Assembly (NCBI GenBank): GCA_900770265.1
Contig: CAAGJR010000175.1
Coordinates: forward strand, 1-18,202
DNA from: an uncultured Acidaminococcus sp.
Lineage (GTDB): Bacteria; Bacillota; Negativicutes; Acidaminococcales; Acidaminococcaceae
Direction of reading: 5' to 3'
DNA: 18,202 nt
Each line of letters begins with the position of its first letter. The stretch's first letter is position 1. The position numbers were made by a program, and so were the translations under genes. Below the pieces are notes generated by a model that was given only the letters and a program-made list of their open reading frames with translations, ran no database searches and was not told the DNA's origin. This document shows, one piece after another, positions 1-7,609 of the stretch.

Positions 1-228
1 CGCTTCTGCAGCGGTGGCAGCCGTCGCCGTGGTGGTGGCAGGCTGAGCCGCTTCCGTGTTCACCTCGATGGTGCCCACGCCCTGGCCGGCGCCTGCGGTC
101 GTCTTATGACTGCTCAGGTCGATATCCTGGCTGCGAGAAACTTCTTCCGCTGCATACACGGGAGAGGTCAGTACCATAGAGGCCAGGATTGCCAGAGACA
201 AACGCCGCCAGTTTACATGATTCTTCAT
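1..228 (-). CDS. N-terminus of an exported protein, possibly BamA/Omp85 (partial)
   Basis: Only the first 76 codons are in the window and the frame stays open to base 1. The ATG at 228-226 follows an SD AGGGGG with six bases of spacing. The protein starts with a positively charged end (MKNHVNWRR), then a hydrophobic core, then a likely signal peptidase I site after VYA (about residue 26), so it is exported. After the signal comes a low-complexity stretch rich in Ala and Thr, probably a flexible linker. The gene has its own promoter and is separated from tamB by a terminator. In Negativicutes outer-membrane clusters tamB is often followed by bamA, so an Omp85 assembly protein is the best guess from position; no Omp85 domain is visible in this fragment. 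Export is fairly sure, identity is not. Confidence 0.6.
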   Translation of the reverse strand, partial: MKNHVNWRRLSLAILASMVLTSPVYAAEEVSRSQDIDLSSHKTTAGAGQGVGTIEVNTEAAQPATTTATAATAAEA

Positions 229-270
229 AGAGTACCCCCTAGTTCAGGTTCTATCGTTTTTCTCTCCATA

Positions 271-285
271 AATCAACGATTGATT
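271..285. promoter_or_regulatory. Inverted repeat in the leader of the 228-1 gene (possible operator)
   Basis: AATCAA-CGA-TTGATT is a perfect 6-bp inverted repeat with a 3-bp centre. It lies just downstream of the predicted -10 box (300-305), at about +9 to +23 of the transcript, where a repressor could block initiation or clearance. No regulator is identified; the function is inferred from position and symmetry. Confidence 0.35.
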
Positions 286-299
286 AATATATCCAGTTT

Positions 300-328
300 A
301 TTATACCTTCTATGACATAATATTTCCA
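300..328 (-). promoter_or_regulatory. Sigma-70 type promoter for the 228-1 gene
   Basis: On the minus strand there is a perfect TATAAT (-10, 300-305) and TGGAAA (-35, 323-328; four of six consensus bases), with a 17-bp spacer. It sits between the tamB terminator and the downstream start codon, giving a leader of roughly 65 bases. Confidence 0.6.
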
Positions 329-343
329 GTCTTTGGGATGTGA

Positions 344-378
344 AAAAAGAGGTACTCCCGCAGGAAGTACCTCTTTTT
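344..378 (-). terminator. Rho-independent terminator after tamB
   Basis: A perfect 13-bp stem (344-356 pairs with 366-378) has a 9-base loop. The arms carry runs of A and T at their bases, so the transcript ends in a U-tract in either direction. It starts 12 bases past the tamB stop codon and separates tamB from the next gene. Confidence 0.85.
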
Positions 379-390
379 ATGGAATACTGG

Positions 391-3300
391 TCAGAATCTT
401 GTCCGATACTGGACGCCGTACCAGTGGTCGTGATCCTGGTCCATGGAGATGCCCAGGTAGGTCTTGCGGCCCACCCGGTAACCGGCGTACAGATTGCTCT
501 TCTCGCCGTCGAAGCTGGTGGTGTAGCCCAGCAGCAGCTTGCGCCCGAAGGAGCGGCTCATGAGCACGTTGTACTGGCGCCGGTCCTGGCCGGTGGCCTC
601 GTTGGCCTTGTCGATATCCGTGGTGCTGAAGGACACCATGTTCTGGATGGTGCCGCTGTAGATCCGCAGGTCGTCCAGGCCCAGGGCCTCCTTGATGGCG
701 TCCTCCACGTTGGCCAGGAACGTCATCTGCAGCCCGGCGTCCACCAGGCTCATCCATGCATCGTTCGTCAGGTTGGCGTCATCCGTCTTCAGGGTCAGGA
801 ACCGCTTCAGGGTGTTCTCGTCCTGGGGGGGATCGCTGGAAAGCTTGATGACGATGTCGTCCAGGCTCAGCGGCCCGCTGGCCTTGGCCAGAATGGTATA
901 CTGCCCCAGGCGGGTGAACGCCGACATATTCACATGGGGAATGAATGTACCCGGCTGTGGCCAGTAGATTTCCCCGAACCCGATGTTGAACGGCGTGCCC
1001 AGGTACTTCAGCCGGCTGCCCCGGTTCACCTTGATGCTGCCGTTGATCTGGGGATAGGCCGTGCTGCCCAGGATGTGGAACTGGCCCTTCAGCCACAGAT
1101 CCATGAAGGCGGCGTTGTACAAGTGCAGGTTGTTCCCCAGGTCCACGTCGATGTCCAGTCCGATGTCGGAACCACCCTGGCCGAATTCCGGGATGCTGGA
1201 GATGCCCAGGTATCCTTTGTCGACCTTGATATTCCCGGTCAGGAACGGTTTGTCCTGCTTGTGTTCCAGGGTGAAATGTCCGTTCAGCTTCCCCTTCACC
1301 GTACTGGACACCAGCTCCACATCCTTGATGTCCAGGTTCACCTGGTAGGGTTTCCCGCTGGTATCATGGAGCAGATAGGACCCGGAGGCCGTGATGCTGC
1401 CCTTCTTGCCGGTGGTGGCGGAGAATTCCTTCAGGGTGATGGTCTTGCCATTGAAGACGGCATGGTATTTCACATTGTCGAATGTATTGTCCAGGCCCCG
1501 GAATTTCACCGTGCCCCCGTCCAGGTCGACGGAGCCGTTCAGGTTGTAATCCTCCAGGGTACCGGTGATGTCCACCTTGCCGCTGGTGGGGCCATCCGCC
1601 CACTGTACCCATTTCGTCAGGGTGGGCAGGATGGCCAGGTTGCCGTTGTCCAGCCGCACTTCCAGGTTCATGCGGGCGTCGGGATTCTTCCGGTCGGCTA
1701 CGGGCCGGAACAGATCCAGGGGGAACGTGCCATAGGCTGACACCTTATAGTCCCCCTTCTGGACCAGGGCCTGGTCCACATGGAACATGCCGTCCCGCAG
1801 GGTGACCATGCCATACACATGGTCGAAGGCCATACCGCTGAGGCTGCCGTCCACCAGTTCCAGGGAGAAGTTCCCGTTGGGATTGTCCAGATTCCCTTTC
1901 AGCTGGGCCGTGATATTCAGTTTGCCGGCGATATCCAGCGGATTGTCCAGGCCCACGTTCAGCAGTTTGGCACTGGCACCGTTTGTGGCCACTTCCAGGT
2001 CGAGGGTCCGCTTGAACATATCCACATTGCCCTGGGCCGCCAGCAGACCTCCCCCGGCCTCCTGGGCCTGGAGCTTGCGGATCTGCCACACGCCCCGGTG
2101 GACGTACAGGTCGAAATCCGCCGAAGAGAACGGTACGCCGCTGACCTTACCGTCCTCGATCTTGCCGGTGACCGTCATGCCGGTGCCCCGGCCGTAGGGA
2201 TTGGCATCGATGCGCCCGGACAGGTATCCGTCGATGTCCAGATCCTGGTGGGCCATCTTCAGCAGGCTGCGCACGTTGCCCCGATCCACATCCACTGTCC
2301 ACTGGAACAGCTTCTGGTCGAAGTCGAACGTGGCCTTCAGGGCATAGTCCCCGCCGGTCTTCTGCTGGAACGTGCCCTGGAACGTGTTCACATGGCCGCC
2401 CTGGCTCTGGAACGACAGGGCCAGCCCGGTGAATTCCACGCCGTTGATCAGTACGGAGTCAGAGCTCATTACGCCCTGGAACTGGGGCCGGCTGTAATGG
2501 CCGGTGATGCTGCCGCTGAAGTTCACCTTGCCGGCCAGGTCCACTTCGCTCTTCAGCCAGGGCAGCCGCAACAGGTTGATGTCTTTGGCGTCGATGCCGA
2601 TGTTCAGATATCCGCTGCGGGTCACGGTACCGCTGAACCGGGCCTGGCAGGTCAGGGCCTGCACCCTGAAGTCCTTCAGGTTCAGGACGGTGCCGTCATA
2701 GGAATAATCCCCGTCCACTTCATCCACCAGGAACTTGTTCACAGAGCCGTCGTAAGCGTGTACATGGCCCTGGAACGTGGGATTGCTGAGCGGCCCCTTC
2801 ACCGTGATGGAGTTGGTCAGGTTGCCGGTGACCGGCCACGGAGAGTTCAGGAACTTGCTGAAAGGTTCCAGCCGCACGCCGGTGGTGATGAGCCGCAGAT
2901 CCAGCACAGGTTCGCTGCCGGACAGATCCACGCTGCCGTCCAGGGTATGGCGCCCCTGGGCCGGATTCACTTCCACCTTGCTGAAGGTAGCCACATGGTT
3001 CTGCCAGCCGATGACCCCGTGGGCCTCCCGGATGGGTTCACCCAGGATCTCCGCATCCTCCAGGTTGAAGGCGCCCACGGCCTGAGGGTCGTCCAGGCTG
3101 CCGCTGAGGGTCAGGTGGGTGGACAGGGTGCCCTTCCCCTCCTGGCCCACGGCCGCCAGCAGCGGGTCGATGGGCAGTTTCGTCAGGTACACATCGGCGG
3201 ACAGGGTGCCGTCCTGCAGGCTACCGCTTCCCACCAGGCCGCCTCCGTCAGGGGTTTCAGCGGAAATCCGCTTCAGGGTCACATTGCTGCCGTCCAGCAC

Positions 3301-4719
3301 GGCGTCCAGGGCGATGTTCTGCAGGGACAGATTCCCCCAGGAAAGCCCCAGATCACTGGAAACGGTCTCCACCTGCAGCCGGCTGTCCTGATACGTGCCG
3401 GTGGCATACAGGGTGCCGTCCAGGGTCATACTGCCCAGCCGGGGCACAAAGGTACCCAGGTCTACCCCTTCCGTATGGAGCTCCGCTTCTCCGTCCTTCT
3501 GCTGCCAGTCGAAAGAGGCTTTCACCGTAACAGCCCCGCCGCCGATGTTGGCTTTGGCGCCGTCCGTCTCCACCCGGTGTTTCCGCACCGTAAAGGGTAA
3601 TTCCACCTGGGTGGCGGTATAACCCTGTACCGTCAGTTCCGGAAGGGTGAACGTACCGGTACCCGTCAAATCGTCCAGCGTACCGCTGACCATGGCTTCC
3701 CCGCTGATTTTCCCTTCCACAGGGAGATCCAGCGGCAGGGCGGAGGGATTGAAATCCTCCAGTTTCACCTGGAGTTTTTCCATTTTGGGCTGTTTCACGT
3801 CCGTCACGTCCAGTTTGCCCTGGAGCCGGGCTTTCTGCCCGTTCACGGTCACGTCCAGGTCCTGGGCAGCGAACCGCAGATCGTCAAAGGAAACGTGGCC
3901 GTCCGCCGTCAAGTCCAGGAGCTGGCCATTGTACGTATAGGTGGCTCCCACCTGGCGCAGGTCGGCCTGGCCGGAAAGCTGGCTGCCTTTGGGGTTGTTC
4001 GTCCAGGTCAGGGTGGCGTCCTCCACGGCCCCGGTCACGTTGGACAGGGGCAGGAACTGCTGCGCCAGGTCGGCATAATCCCCCAGGGCCAGGAAATCCG
4101 TCTGGGCCGTCAGGGTGCCCTGGCGGCTGGTATCCAGATGACCGGCCACGTGGATGGTCTGGTTGTTGCGGGTCACGGTGAGATCAATGCCGAACAGAGG
4201 GTTGCCGGACGCATCGATCCGGCCCTCCACTCCGGCCTGCCAGGAGCCATAGGGCGCAGTCAGGCTGGCCCGCCCGTCCTCGATGACGATGGGCGCCTTG
4301 AAATCCGTGCTGGTGGACTGGCTGGGCTTCAGCAGGTTCGCCACGTTCCACTGCTGGTCTTCGCCCTGGACCAGGTACAGTTCCGGCTGATGCAGGGTAA
4401 TCCGGGTGATCATTCCCATGGAACCGCCGCCGGAAAGCACCTTCAAAGGATCCAGGTGCAGAGAAAGGGCCGGGATCTTCGCCACCGGGTTGCCGGACGC
4501 ATCGTCCAGGCGCACGTTCCGGGCGGTGAAGGTCAGGTCGGGGCTGACTTCCATGGTATCCATCTGCAGTTGTCCGTTCAGGTATTCCGCGGCCGTCTGT
4601 TCCACCAGGGGCACGGCCCGCTGCAGCCCGGCCGGAAGGAGTGCCTTCCATAAGAGCATATACAGCAGCACCAGCACCCCTGCAAGGACACCCAGCCGTT
4701 TCTTTAACGTGGCACCCAT
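391..4719 (-). CDS. tamB: TamB-family translocation/lipid-transport protein (1442 aa)
   Basis: TamB-like AsmA-clan proteins form a long hydrophobic groove across the periplasm. They act in outer-membrane protein assembly and in phospholipid transport from inner to outer membrane. The protein has one N-terminal transmembrane helix (about residues 8-30) followed by over 1300 residues of repeating beta-strands and short Gly/Asp turns, with many phrases such as LxGxxDLxG. The C-terminal third matches the TamB C-terminal (DUF490) domain: amphipathic strands near the end and a final -RTRF with terminal Phe. The length is typical of full TamB. The ATG follows AGGAGG with a 7-base spacing. It lies downstream of tolC, from which it is separated by a terminator, and upstream of a further exported protein, which fits an outer-membrane biogenesis cluster. 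No TamA-like partner is visible in the window. Family identity is firm; the precise cargo is not known from sequence. Confidence 0.92.
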   Translation of the reverse strand: MGATLKKRLGVLAGVLVLLYMLLWKALLPAGLQRAVPLVEQTAAEYLNGQLQMDTMEVSPDLTFTARNVRLDDASGNPVAKIPALSLHLDPLKVLSGGGSMGMITRITLHQPELYLVQGEDQQWNVANLLKPSQSTSTDFKAPIVIEDGRASLTAPYGSWQAGVEGRIDASGNPLFGIDLTVTRNNQTIHVAGHLDTSRQGTLTAQTDFLALGDYADLAQQFLPLSNVTGAVEDATLTWTNNPKGSQLSGQADLRQVGATYTYNGQLLDLTADGHVSFDDLRFAAQDLDVTVNGQKARLQGKLDVTDVKQPKMEKLQVKLEDFNPSALPLDLPVEGKISGEAMVSGTLDDLTGTGTFTLPELTVQGYTATQVELPFTVRKHRVETDGAKANIGGGAVTVKASFDWQQKDGEAELHTEGVDLGTFVPRLGSMTLDGTLYATGTYQDSRLQVETVSSDLGLSWGNLSLQNIALDAVLDGSNVTLKRISAETPDGGGLVGSGSLQDGTLSADVYLTKLPIDPLLAAVGQEGKGTLSTHLTLSGSLDDPQAVGAFNLEDAEILGEPIREAHGVIGWQNHVATFSKVEVNPAQGRHTLDGSVDLSGSEPVLDLRLITTGVRLEPFSKFLNSPWPVTGNLTNSITVKGPLSNPTFQGHVHAYDGSVNKFLVDEVDGDYSYDGTVLNLKDFRVQALTCQARFSGTVTRSGYLNIGIDAKDINLLRLPWLKSEVDLAGKVNFSGSITGHYSRPQFQGVMSSDSVLINGVEFTGLALSFQSQGGHVNTFQGTFQQKTGGDYALKATFDFDQKLFQWTVDVDRGNVRSLLKMAHQDLDIDGYLSGRIDANPYGRGTGMTVTGKIEDGKVSGVPFSSADFDLYVHRGVWQIRKLQAQEAGGGLLAAQGNVDMFKRTLDLEVATNGASAKLLNVGLDNPLDIAGKLNITAQLKGNLDNPNGNFSLELVDGSLSGMAFDHVYGMVTLRDGMFHVDQALVQKGDYKVSAYGTFPLDLFRPVADRKNPDARMNLEVRLDNGNLAILPTLTKWVQWADGPTSGKVDITGTLEDYNLNGSVDLDGGTVKFRGLDNTFDNVKYHAVFNGKTITLKEFSATTGKKGSITASGSYLLHDTSGKPYQVNLDIKDVELVSSTVKGKLNGHFTLEHKQDKPFLTGNIKVDKGYLGISSIPEFGQGGSDIGLDIDVDLGNNLHLYNAAFMDLWLKGQFHILGSTAYPQINGSIKVNRGSRLKYLGTPFNIGFGEIYWPQPGTFIPHVNMSAFTRLGQYTILAKASGPLSLDDIVIKLSSDPPQDENTLKRFLTLKTDDANLTNDAWMSLVDAGLQMTFLANVEDAIKEALGLDDLRIYSGTIQNMVSFSTTDIDKANEATGQDRRQYNVLMSRSFGRKLLLGYTTSFDGEKSNLYAGYRVGRKTYLGISMDQDHDHWYGVQYRTRF

Positions 4720-4738
4720 GCGGGACCCTCCTGTGTGA

Positions 4739-4766
4739 GTTAGTGGTTAGTGGTTAGTGGTTAGTG
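4739..4766. repeat. Tandem heptamer array (GTTAGTG)x4
   Basis: Four exact copies of GTTAGTG (CACTAAC as read in the tamB transcript). The array ends six bases upstream of the tamB SD (AGGAGG, 4727-4732), so it probably lies in the tamB 5' leader. The same unit recurs at 16062-16089. A weak -10 candidate (TATACT on the minus strand, 4804-4809, no good -35) lies upstream. Confidence 0.9.
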
Positions 4767-4836
4767 GTTCATAGTTAAAATCGTTGTATAATACGCCAAT
4801 ATTAGTATAACAGGGTTGACGCTGAAAAAGAAGTAA

Positions 4837-4867
4837 TAAAAAAACGGGCCGCCCGAAGGCGGTCCGT
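4837..4867 (-). terminator. Rho-independent terminator after tolC
   Basis: On the minus strand a 10-bp GC-rich stem with one A-C mismatch (4844-4853 with 4858-4867) is capped by a C(UUCG)G tetraloop and followed by seven T. It lies about 50 bases past the tolC stop, so tolC transcription probably ends before tamB. Confidence 0.85.
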
Positions 4868-4869
4868 TC

Positions 4870-4897
4870 TCTGCACTCTTCGCTCTGCACACTTTGC
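4870..4897. repeat. Degenerate heptamer array between tolC and its terminator
   Basis: Four 7-bp units: TCTGCAC, TCTTCGC, TCTGCAC, ACTTTGC. Units 1 and 3 are identical. The array lies between the tolC stop codon and the terminator hairpin, so it is probably in the 3' UTR. Confidence 0.65.
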
Positions 4898-4914
4898 TCC
4901 ACAAAGCGAAAATT

Positions 4915-6258
4915 TTATTCGTTTTCCACAGGAACACCCATGCTCTGTTCCAGAGCTGCCGTGTAGGTGTTGTAATCGTACAGGGCCTGGATGTAGTTGT
5001 TCTTGGCGGTAGTCAGGGCAACGGATGCATCCATCACGTCGGTATTGGTGCCCACGCCGGCCCGGTACCGCAGCTGGGCGATCCGGTAATCTTCCTCTGC
5101 CTGGGCCACGGCCACTTCCGTGGTCTTGATCCGCTTTTCAGCTTCCCGCATGCTCAGGTAGTTCGTCCGTACGGCCAGCCGCACATCATCACTGATCTGG
5201 CGGTAGCTTTCCTGGGCCTTCACGATGTTGGCCTTGGCTTCCCGCACCTTGGCAGCAGTCACGCCGTAGTCCCAGATATTCTGGGTCAGGGTCACGCCCA
5301 GGGCCCAGTTGTTCTTGTTCTGACCCGGGAAGGAATCATTGCTCCATTCGTTGGAGGCTCCCAGGCTGAGCTGAGGCAGGTTCCCGGCGTTGGCGATCTT
5401 TTCCGCAGCCTGGGCCATTCCCACGGAGGCTTCGGCCTGGTGGATTTCCGGCCGGTTGGCCATGGCGTAGGTCACGCAGTTGTCCAGGGTGTAATCATTG
5501 GGTTTGTATTCCAGTCCCTGGCTCAGATTCAGTTTCGTAGCGGTGGGCAGCCCGATGACGTTGTTCAGGGAGGCCACTGCCACATCGTAGTTGTTCTGGG
5601 CCTGGGTCAGGGTCTGCTGGGCGTTTACCAGTTCCACTTCAGAACGGAGCACGTCGGCTTTGGCCACCACGCCCACAGCAAACTGGGCCTGTGTGTTCTT
5701 CAGGTGTTCGTCCAAACGGTCCACGGTCTCCTTGTCCAGGTTCACAGTGTTAGCAGCCTGCAGCACATCGTAGTAGCCTTTTTCTGCATTGTACCGGGTG
5801 GTCTGGTAGGAAGAGCTCATTCCATACTGGTAGTAATCCAAGTTCTTCTTGGCCTGGTCGATGGCCCCTTCCAGCCGTCCGCCAGTATAGATGGGAACGG
5901 TGATGTTCACCGTATTCGTATGACTGTTGTTGGCCACATGGGCGCCCCGGGTGCCGATAGCCGTATGGGCGGCATCATAGATGGGCACCGAAGCCTGGTA
6001 ATTTTCGCTCCGGCCGCTGTAATGGCTGAAGTCGATGCTCCCCCAGCGGGCCCCTTGGGCCTGGTCCACTTCGGCCTTGGCGGCATCCAGTTCAGCAGCA
6101 GAAATCTTGACGCTGGAGTTGTTATCCAGAGCCATGCGGACTGCCTTGCCCAGATCCAGGTTCACGGTGTCGGGGGTGGCGGCCCCGGCTGTATGTAAGG
6201 TAAGTGCGCTCAGGATGACAGCGCTCAAAATCATGCTTTTCGTATGGAAATGCTTCAC
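4915..6258 (-). CDS. tolC: TolC-family outer-membrane efflux/export channel (447 aa)
   Basis: TolC-family proteins form trimeric outer-membrane channels with a periplasmic alpha-helical tunnel that serve efflux pumps and type I secretion. The protein has a signal peptide with a likely cleavage site after AGA (about residue 26). Two outer-membrane efflux repeats follow, with long Ala/Gln/Glu/Asn-rich amphipathic helices. Typical phrases are LDLGKAVRMALDNN near the start of the mature part, and LRYRAGVGTNTDVMDA plus ALYDYNTYTAALEQSMG near the C-terminus. The length is typical of the family. The start is GTG at 6258-6256, behind AGGAGG with an 8-base spacing. It has its own promoter with an operator-like palindrome and its own terminator, so it can be expressed separately from mlaEFD just upstream. 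No periplasmic adaptor or RND pump gene is in the window, so the partner is unknown. Confidence 0.92.
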   Translation of the reverse strand: MKHFHTKSMILSAVILSALTLHTAGAATPDTVNLDLGKAVRMALDNNSSVKISAAELDAAKAEVDQAQGARWGSIDFSHYSGRSENYQASVPIYDAAHTAIGTRGAHVANNSHTNTVNITVPIYTGGRLEGAIDQAKKNLDYYQYGMSSSYQTTRYNAEKGYYDVLQAANTVNLDKETVDRLDEHLKNTQAQFAVGVVAKADVLRSEVELVNAQQTLTQAQNNYDVAVASLNNVIGLPTATKLNLSQGLEYKPNDYTLDNCVTYAMANRPEIHQAEASVGMAQAAEKIANAGNLPQLSLGASNEWSNDSFPGQNKNNWALGVTLTQNIWDYGVTAAKVREAKANIVKAQESYRQISDDVRLAVRTNYLSMREAEKRIKTTEVAVAQAEEDYRIAQLRYRAGVGTNTDVMDASVALTTAKNNYIQALYDYNTYTAALEQSMGVPVENE

Positions 6259-6279
6259 GTTCAGACCCTCCTGTAACTT

Positions 6280-6295
6280 CTGACTACCTAGTCAG
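6280..6295. promoter_or_regulatory. Perfect palindrome (operator-like) at the tolC promoter
   Basis: CTGACTACCTAGTCAG has 7-bp perfect arms around a CC centre. It lies at about +2 to +17 relative to the start site predicted from the tolC -10 box and upstream of the SD. The size and position suit a dimeric MarR- or TetR-type repressor, a common way to control efflux channels. The regulator itself is not in the window. Confidence 0.55.
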
Positions 6296-6303
6296 CTTTC
6301 TAT

Positions 6304-6332
6304 ATTATAATCAGTTGAAAAAACAAAGTCAA
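6304..6332 (-). promoter_or_regulatory. Sigma-70 type promoter for tolC
   Basis: On the minus strand TTGACT (-35, 6327-6332) and TATAAT (-10, 6304-6309) are separated by exactly 17 bp, which is close to consensus. A second inverted repeat, AGTTGA (6313-6318) and TCAACT (6329-6334), straddles the spacer and -35 box and could be another protein site. Confidence 0.75.
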
Positions 6333-6355
6333 CTAAACAGTTTTTAAACGCTGGC

Positions 6356-7609
6356 TCAGAACCGCGCCCGCAGGCCCAGATACGTGGTGTCCACACCGTT
6401 ATCCAGCACATCCATGCTCTCGCCGATCAGAGACAGCTTCGGCGTGAAAGCGTATTCAGCCCCCACCTTCAGCTTGGCATCATCGAAATCATAGAAATCG
6501 GTGAACAGCTTCAGCTTGGGGGACAGGATCCAGTCGGCCCCGATGCCGGCCTCGCCTTCAATAATGCCGGCCCGGCCCCAGATGTACTTGTTCAGCTTCT
6601 TGTTATAGTGGAAATCCAGCTTGTCCCGGTCGCCGATATCGGACACGCCCAGGTAGGCATAGGAATCATCCTTCAGGGGCAGTTTGGCACCGATGTCCGT
6701 ACGCCACTTGCTCTTTTTGTCGTTGTACAGCACATCGGCCTGCAGCTGGGCATCGGTGACCACACCCAGGATCTTATCCGCCTTTACGGATGTGGATTTG
6801 GCATGGGAGATGGTTTCCTTCAGATCCTGCTGGGTCTGGGGATCCGTCACCACATTCTGCAGGGCTTCCGCCGTGTTCTGGATCTTCTTGCTGGCGTCTG
6901 CCATATTGGCGGCCATGGCCGCCACGTTCCGGCCGGTAGCCCCGTCCGCATCGGCCTTATCCATGATGTTGTTCATGTGGACGGACATGTCCTTCATCTG
7001 TCCCACCATGGTATGGATGTCGCCCTGGTTCTGCTGGGCCATGGTGGCCAGGGCCTTCGTGAAGTCGTTCATGTTCTTGGCCACTTCGCCGGTCTGGACG
7101 AACCCTTCCCGCATGGATTTCTGCACGTTCTTGTCGCCGAACACGTTGGCGAAGGCATCCACCACCACATCCAGCTTATCCAGCACCTTGCCGGAAGAAT
7201 CCATGAGCTTGCCGATGCCCCCGGCCTGCTGGCCGGTGATGGTCTCGCCGGGCTTGAAGGTCAGGCCCGTGGCGATTTGGGGCGGCGCAATGGCCACGAA
7301 CTTGCTGCCCATAACCCCGTCGGACCCGATGCTGAACTGGGAGTTGCGGGGAATCTTCTGTTTTTCGTCCATCTTCATGACCACTTTGACCTTGGAGCCG
7401 TCCACCACGATGTCATCCACCTTGCCTACGGGCACCCCGGCGAACCGGACCTCGTTGCCGGTCTTCAGGCCGTCCACGTCGTTGAACATCACATTCAGTT
7501 TGTAAGTACGGCCAGTGAAGCTGAATACGCCCAGAAAGGTCAGCATCAGGGCCAGGATCACGAAACCGCCCAGCGTGACGGCACCGACTTTGACTTCATC
7601 AGTTTTCAT
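6356..7609 (-). CDS. mlaD: MlaD-type MCE protein with C-terminal beta-barrel-like domain (417 aa)
   Basis: MlaD is the substrate-binding MCE subunit of the MlaFED phospholipid transporter. Residues about 10-31 form one transmembrane helix. Residues about 36-112 are an MCE domain with phrases GLKTGNEVRFAGVPVGKV and GSDGVMGSKFVAI. Residues about 130-288 are Ala/Met/Gln-rich helices likely to coil. Residues about 290-417 alternate polar and hydrophobic residues with many aromatics and Gly, and end in Phe (-GLRARF), like an outer-membrane barrel with a beta-signal. Proteobacterial MlaD is far shorter (about 180 aa) and lacks the last two parts. The start at 7609 follows AAGGAG with 7 bases and overlaps the mlaF end by 11 bases; the longer reading frame to 7639 has no SD. 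The long form matches the transenvelope MlaD reported for Veillonella parvula. Confidence 0.92.
   Translation of the reverse strand: MKTDEVKVGAVTLGGFVILALMLTFLGVFSFTGRTYKLNVMFNDVDGLKTGNEVRFAGVPVGKVDDIVVDGSKVKVVMKMDEKQKIPRNSQFSIGSDGVMGSKFVAIAPPQIATGLTFKPGETITGQQAGGIGKLMDSSGKVLDKLDVVVDAFANVFGDKNVQKSMREGFVQTGEVAKNMNDFTKALATMAQQNQGDIHTMVGQMKDMSVHMNNIMDKADADGATGRNVAAMAANMADASKKIQNTAEALQNVVTDPQTQQDLKETISHAKSTSVKADKILGVVTDAQLQADVLYNDKKSKWRTDIGAKLPLKDDSYAYLGVSDIGDRDKLDFHYNKKLNKYIWGRAGIIEGEAGIGADWILSPKLKLFTDFYDFDDAKLKVGAEYAFTPKLSLIGESMDVLDNGVDTTYLGLRARF

Noticed and set aside
340..1740. Long plus-strand open frame (466 aa) inside tamB
   Set aside because: It lies fully antisense to tamB, has no SD or domain, and its Val/Gln/His/Gly-rich composition is what reverse reading of a GC-rich gene gives.
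1780..3600. Long plus-strand open frame (606 aa) inside tamB
   Set aside because: Antisense shadow of tamB with the same biased composition and no recognisable motif.
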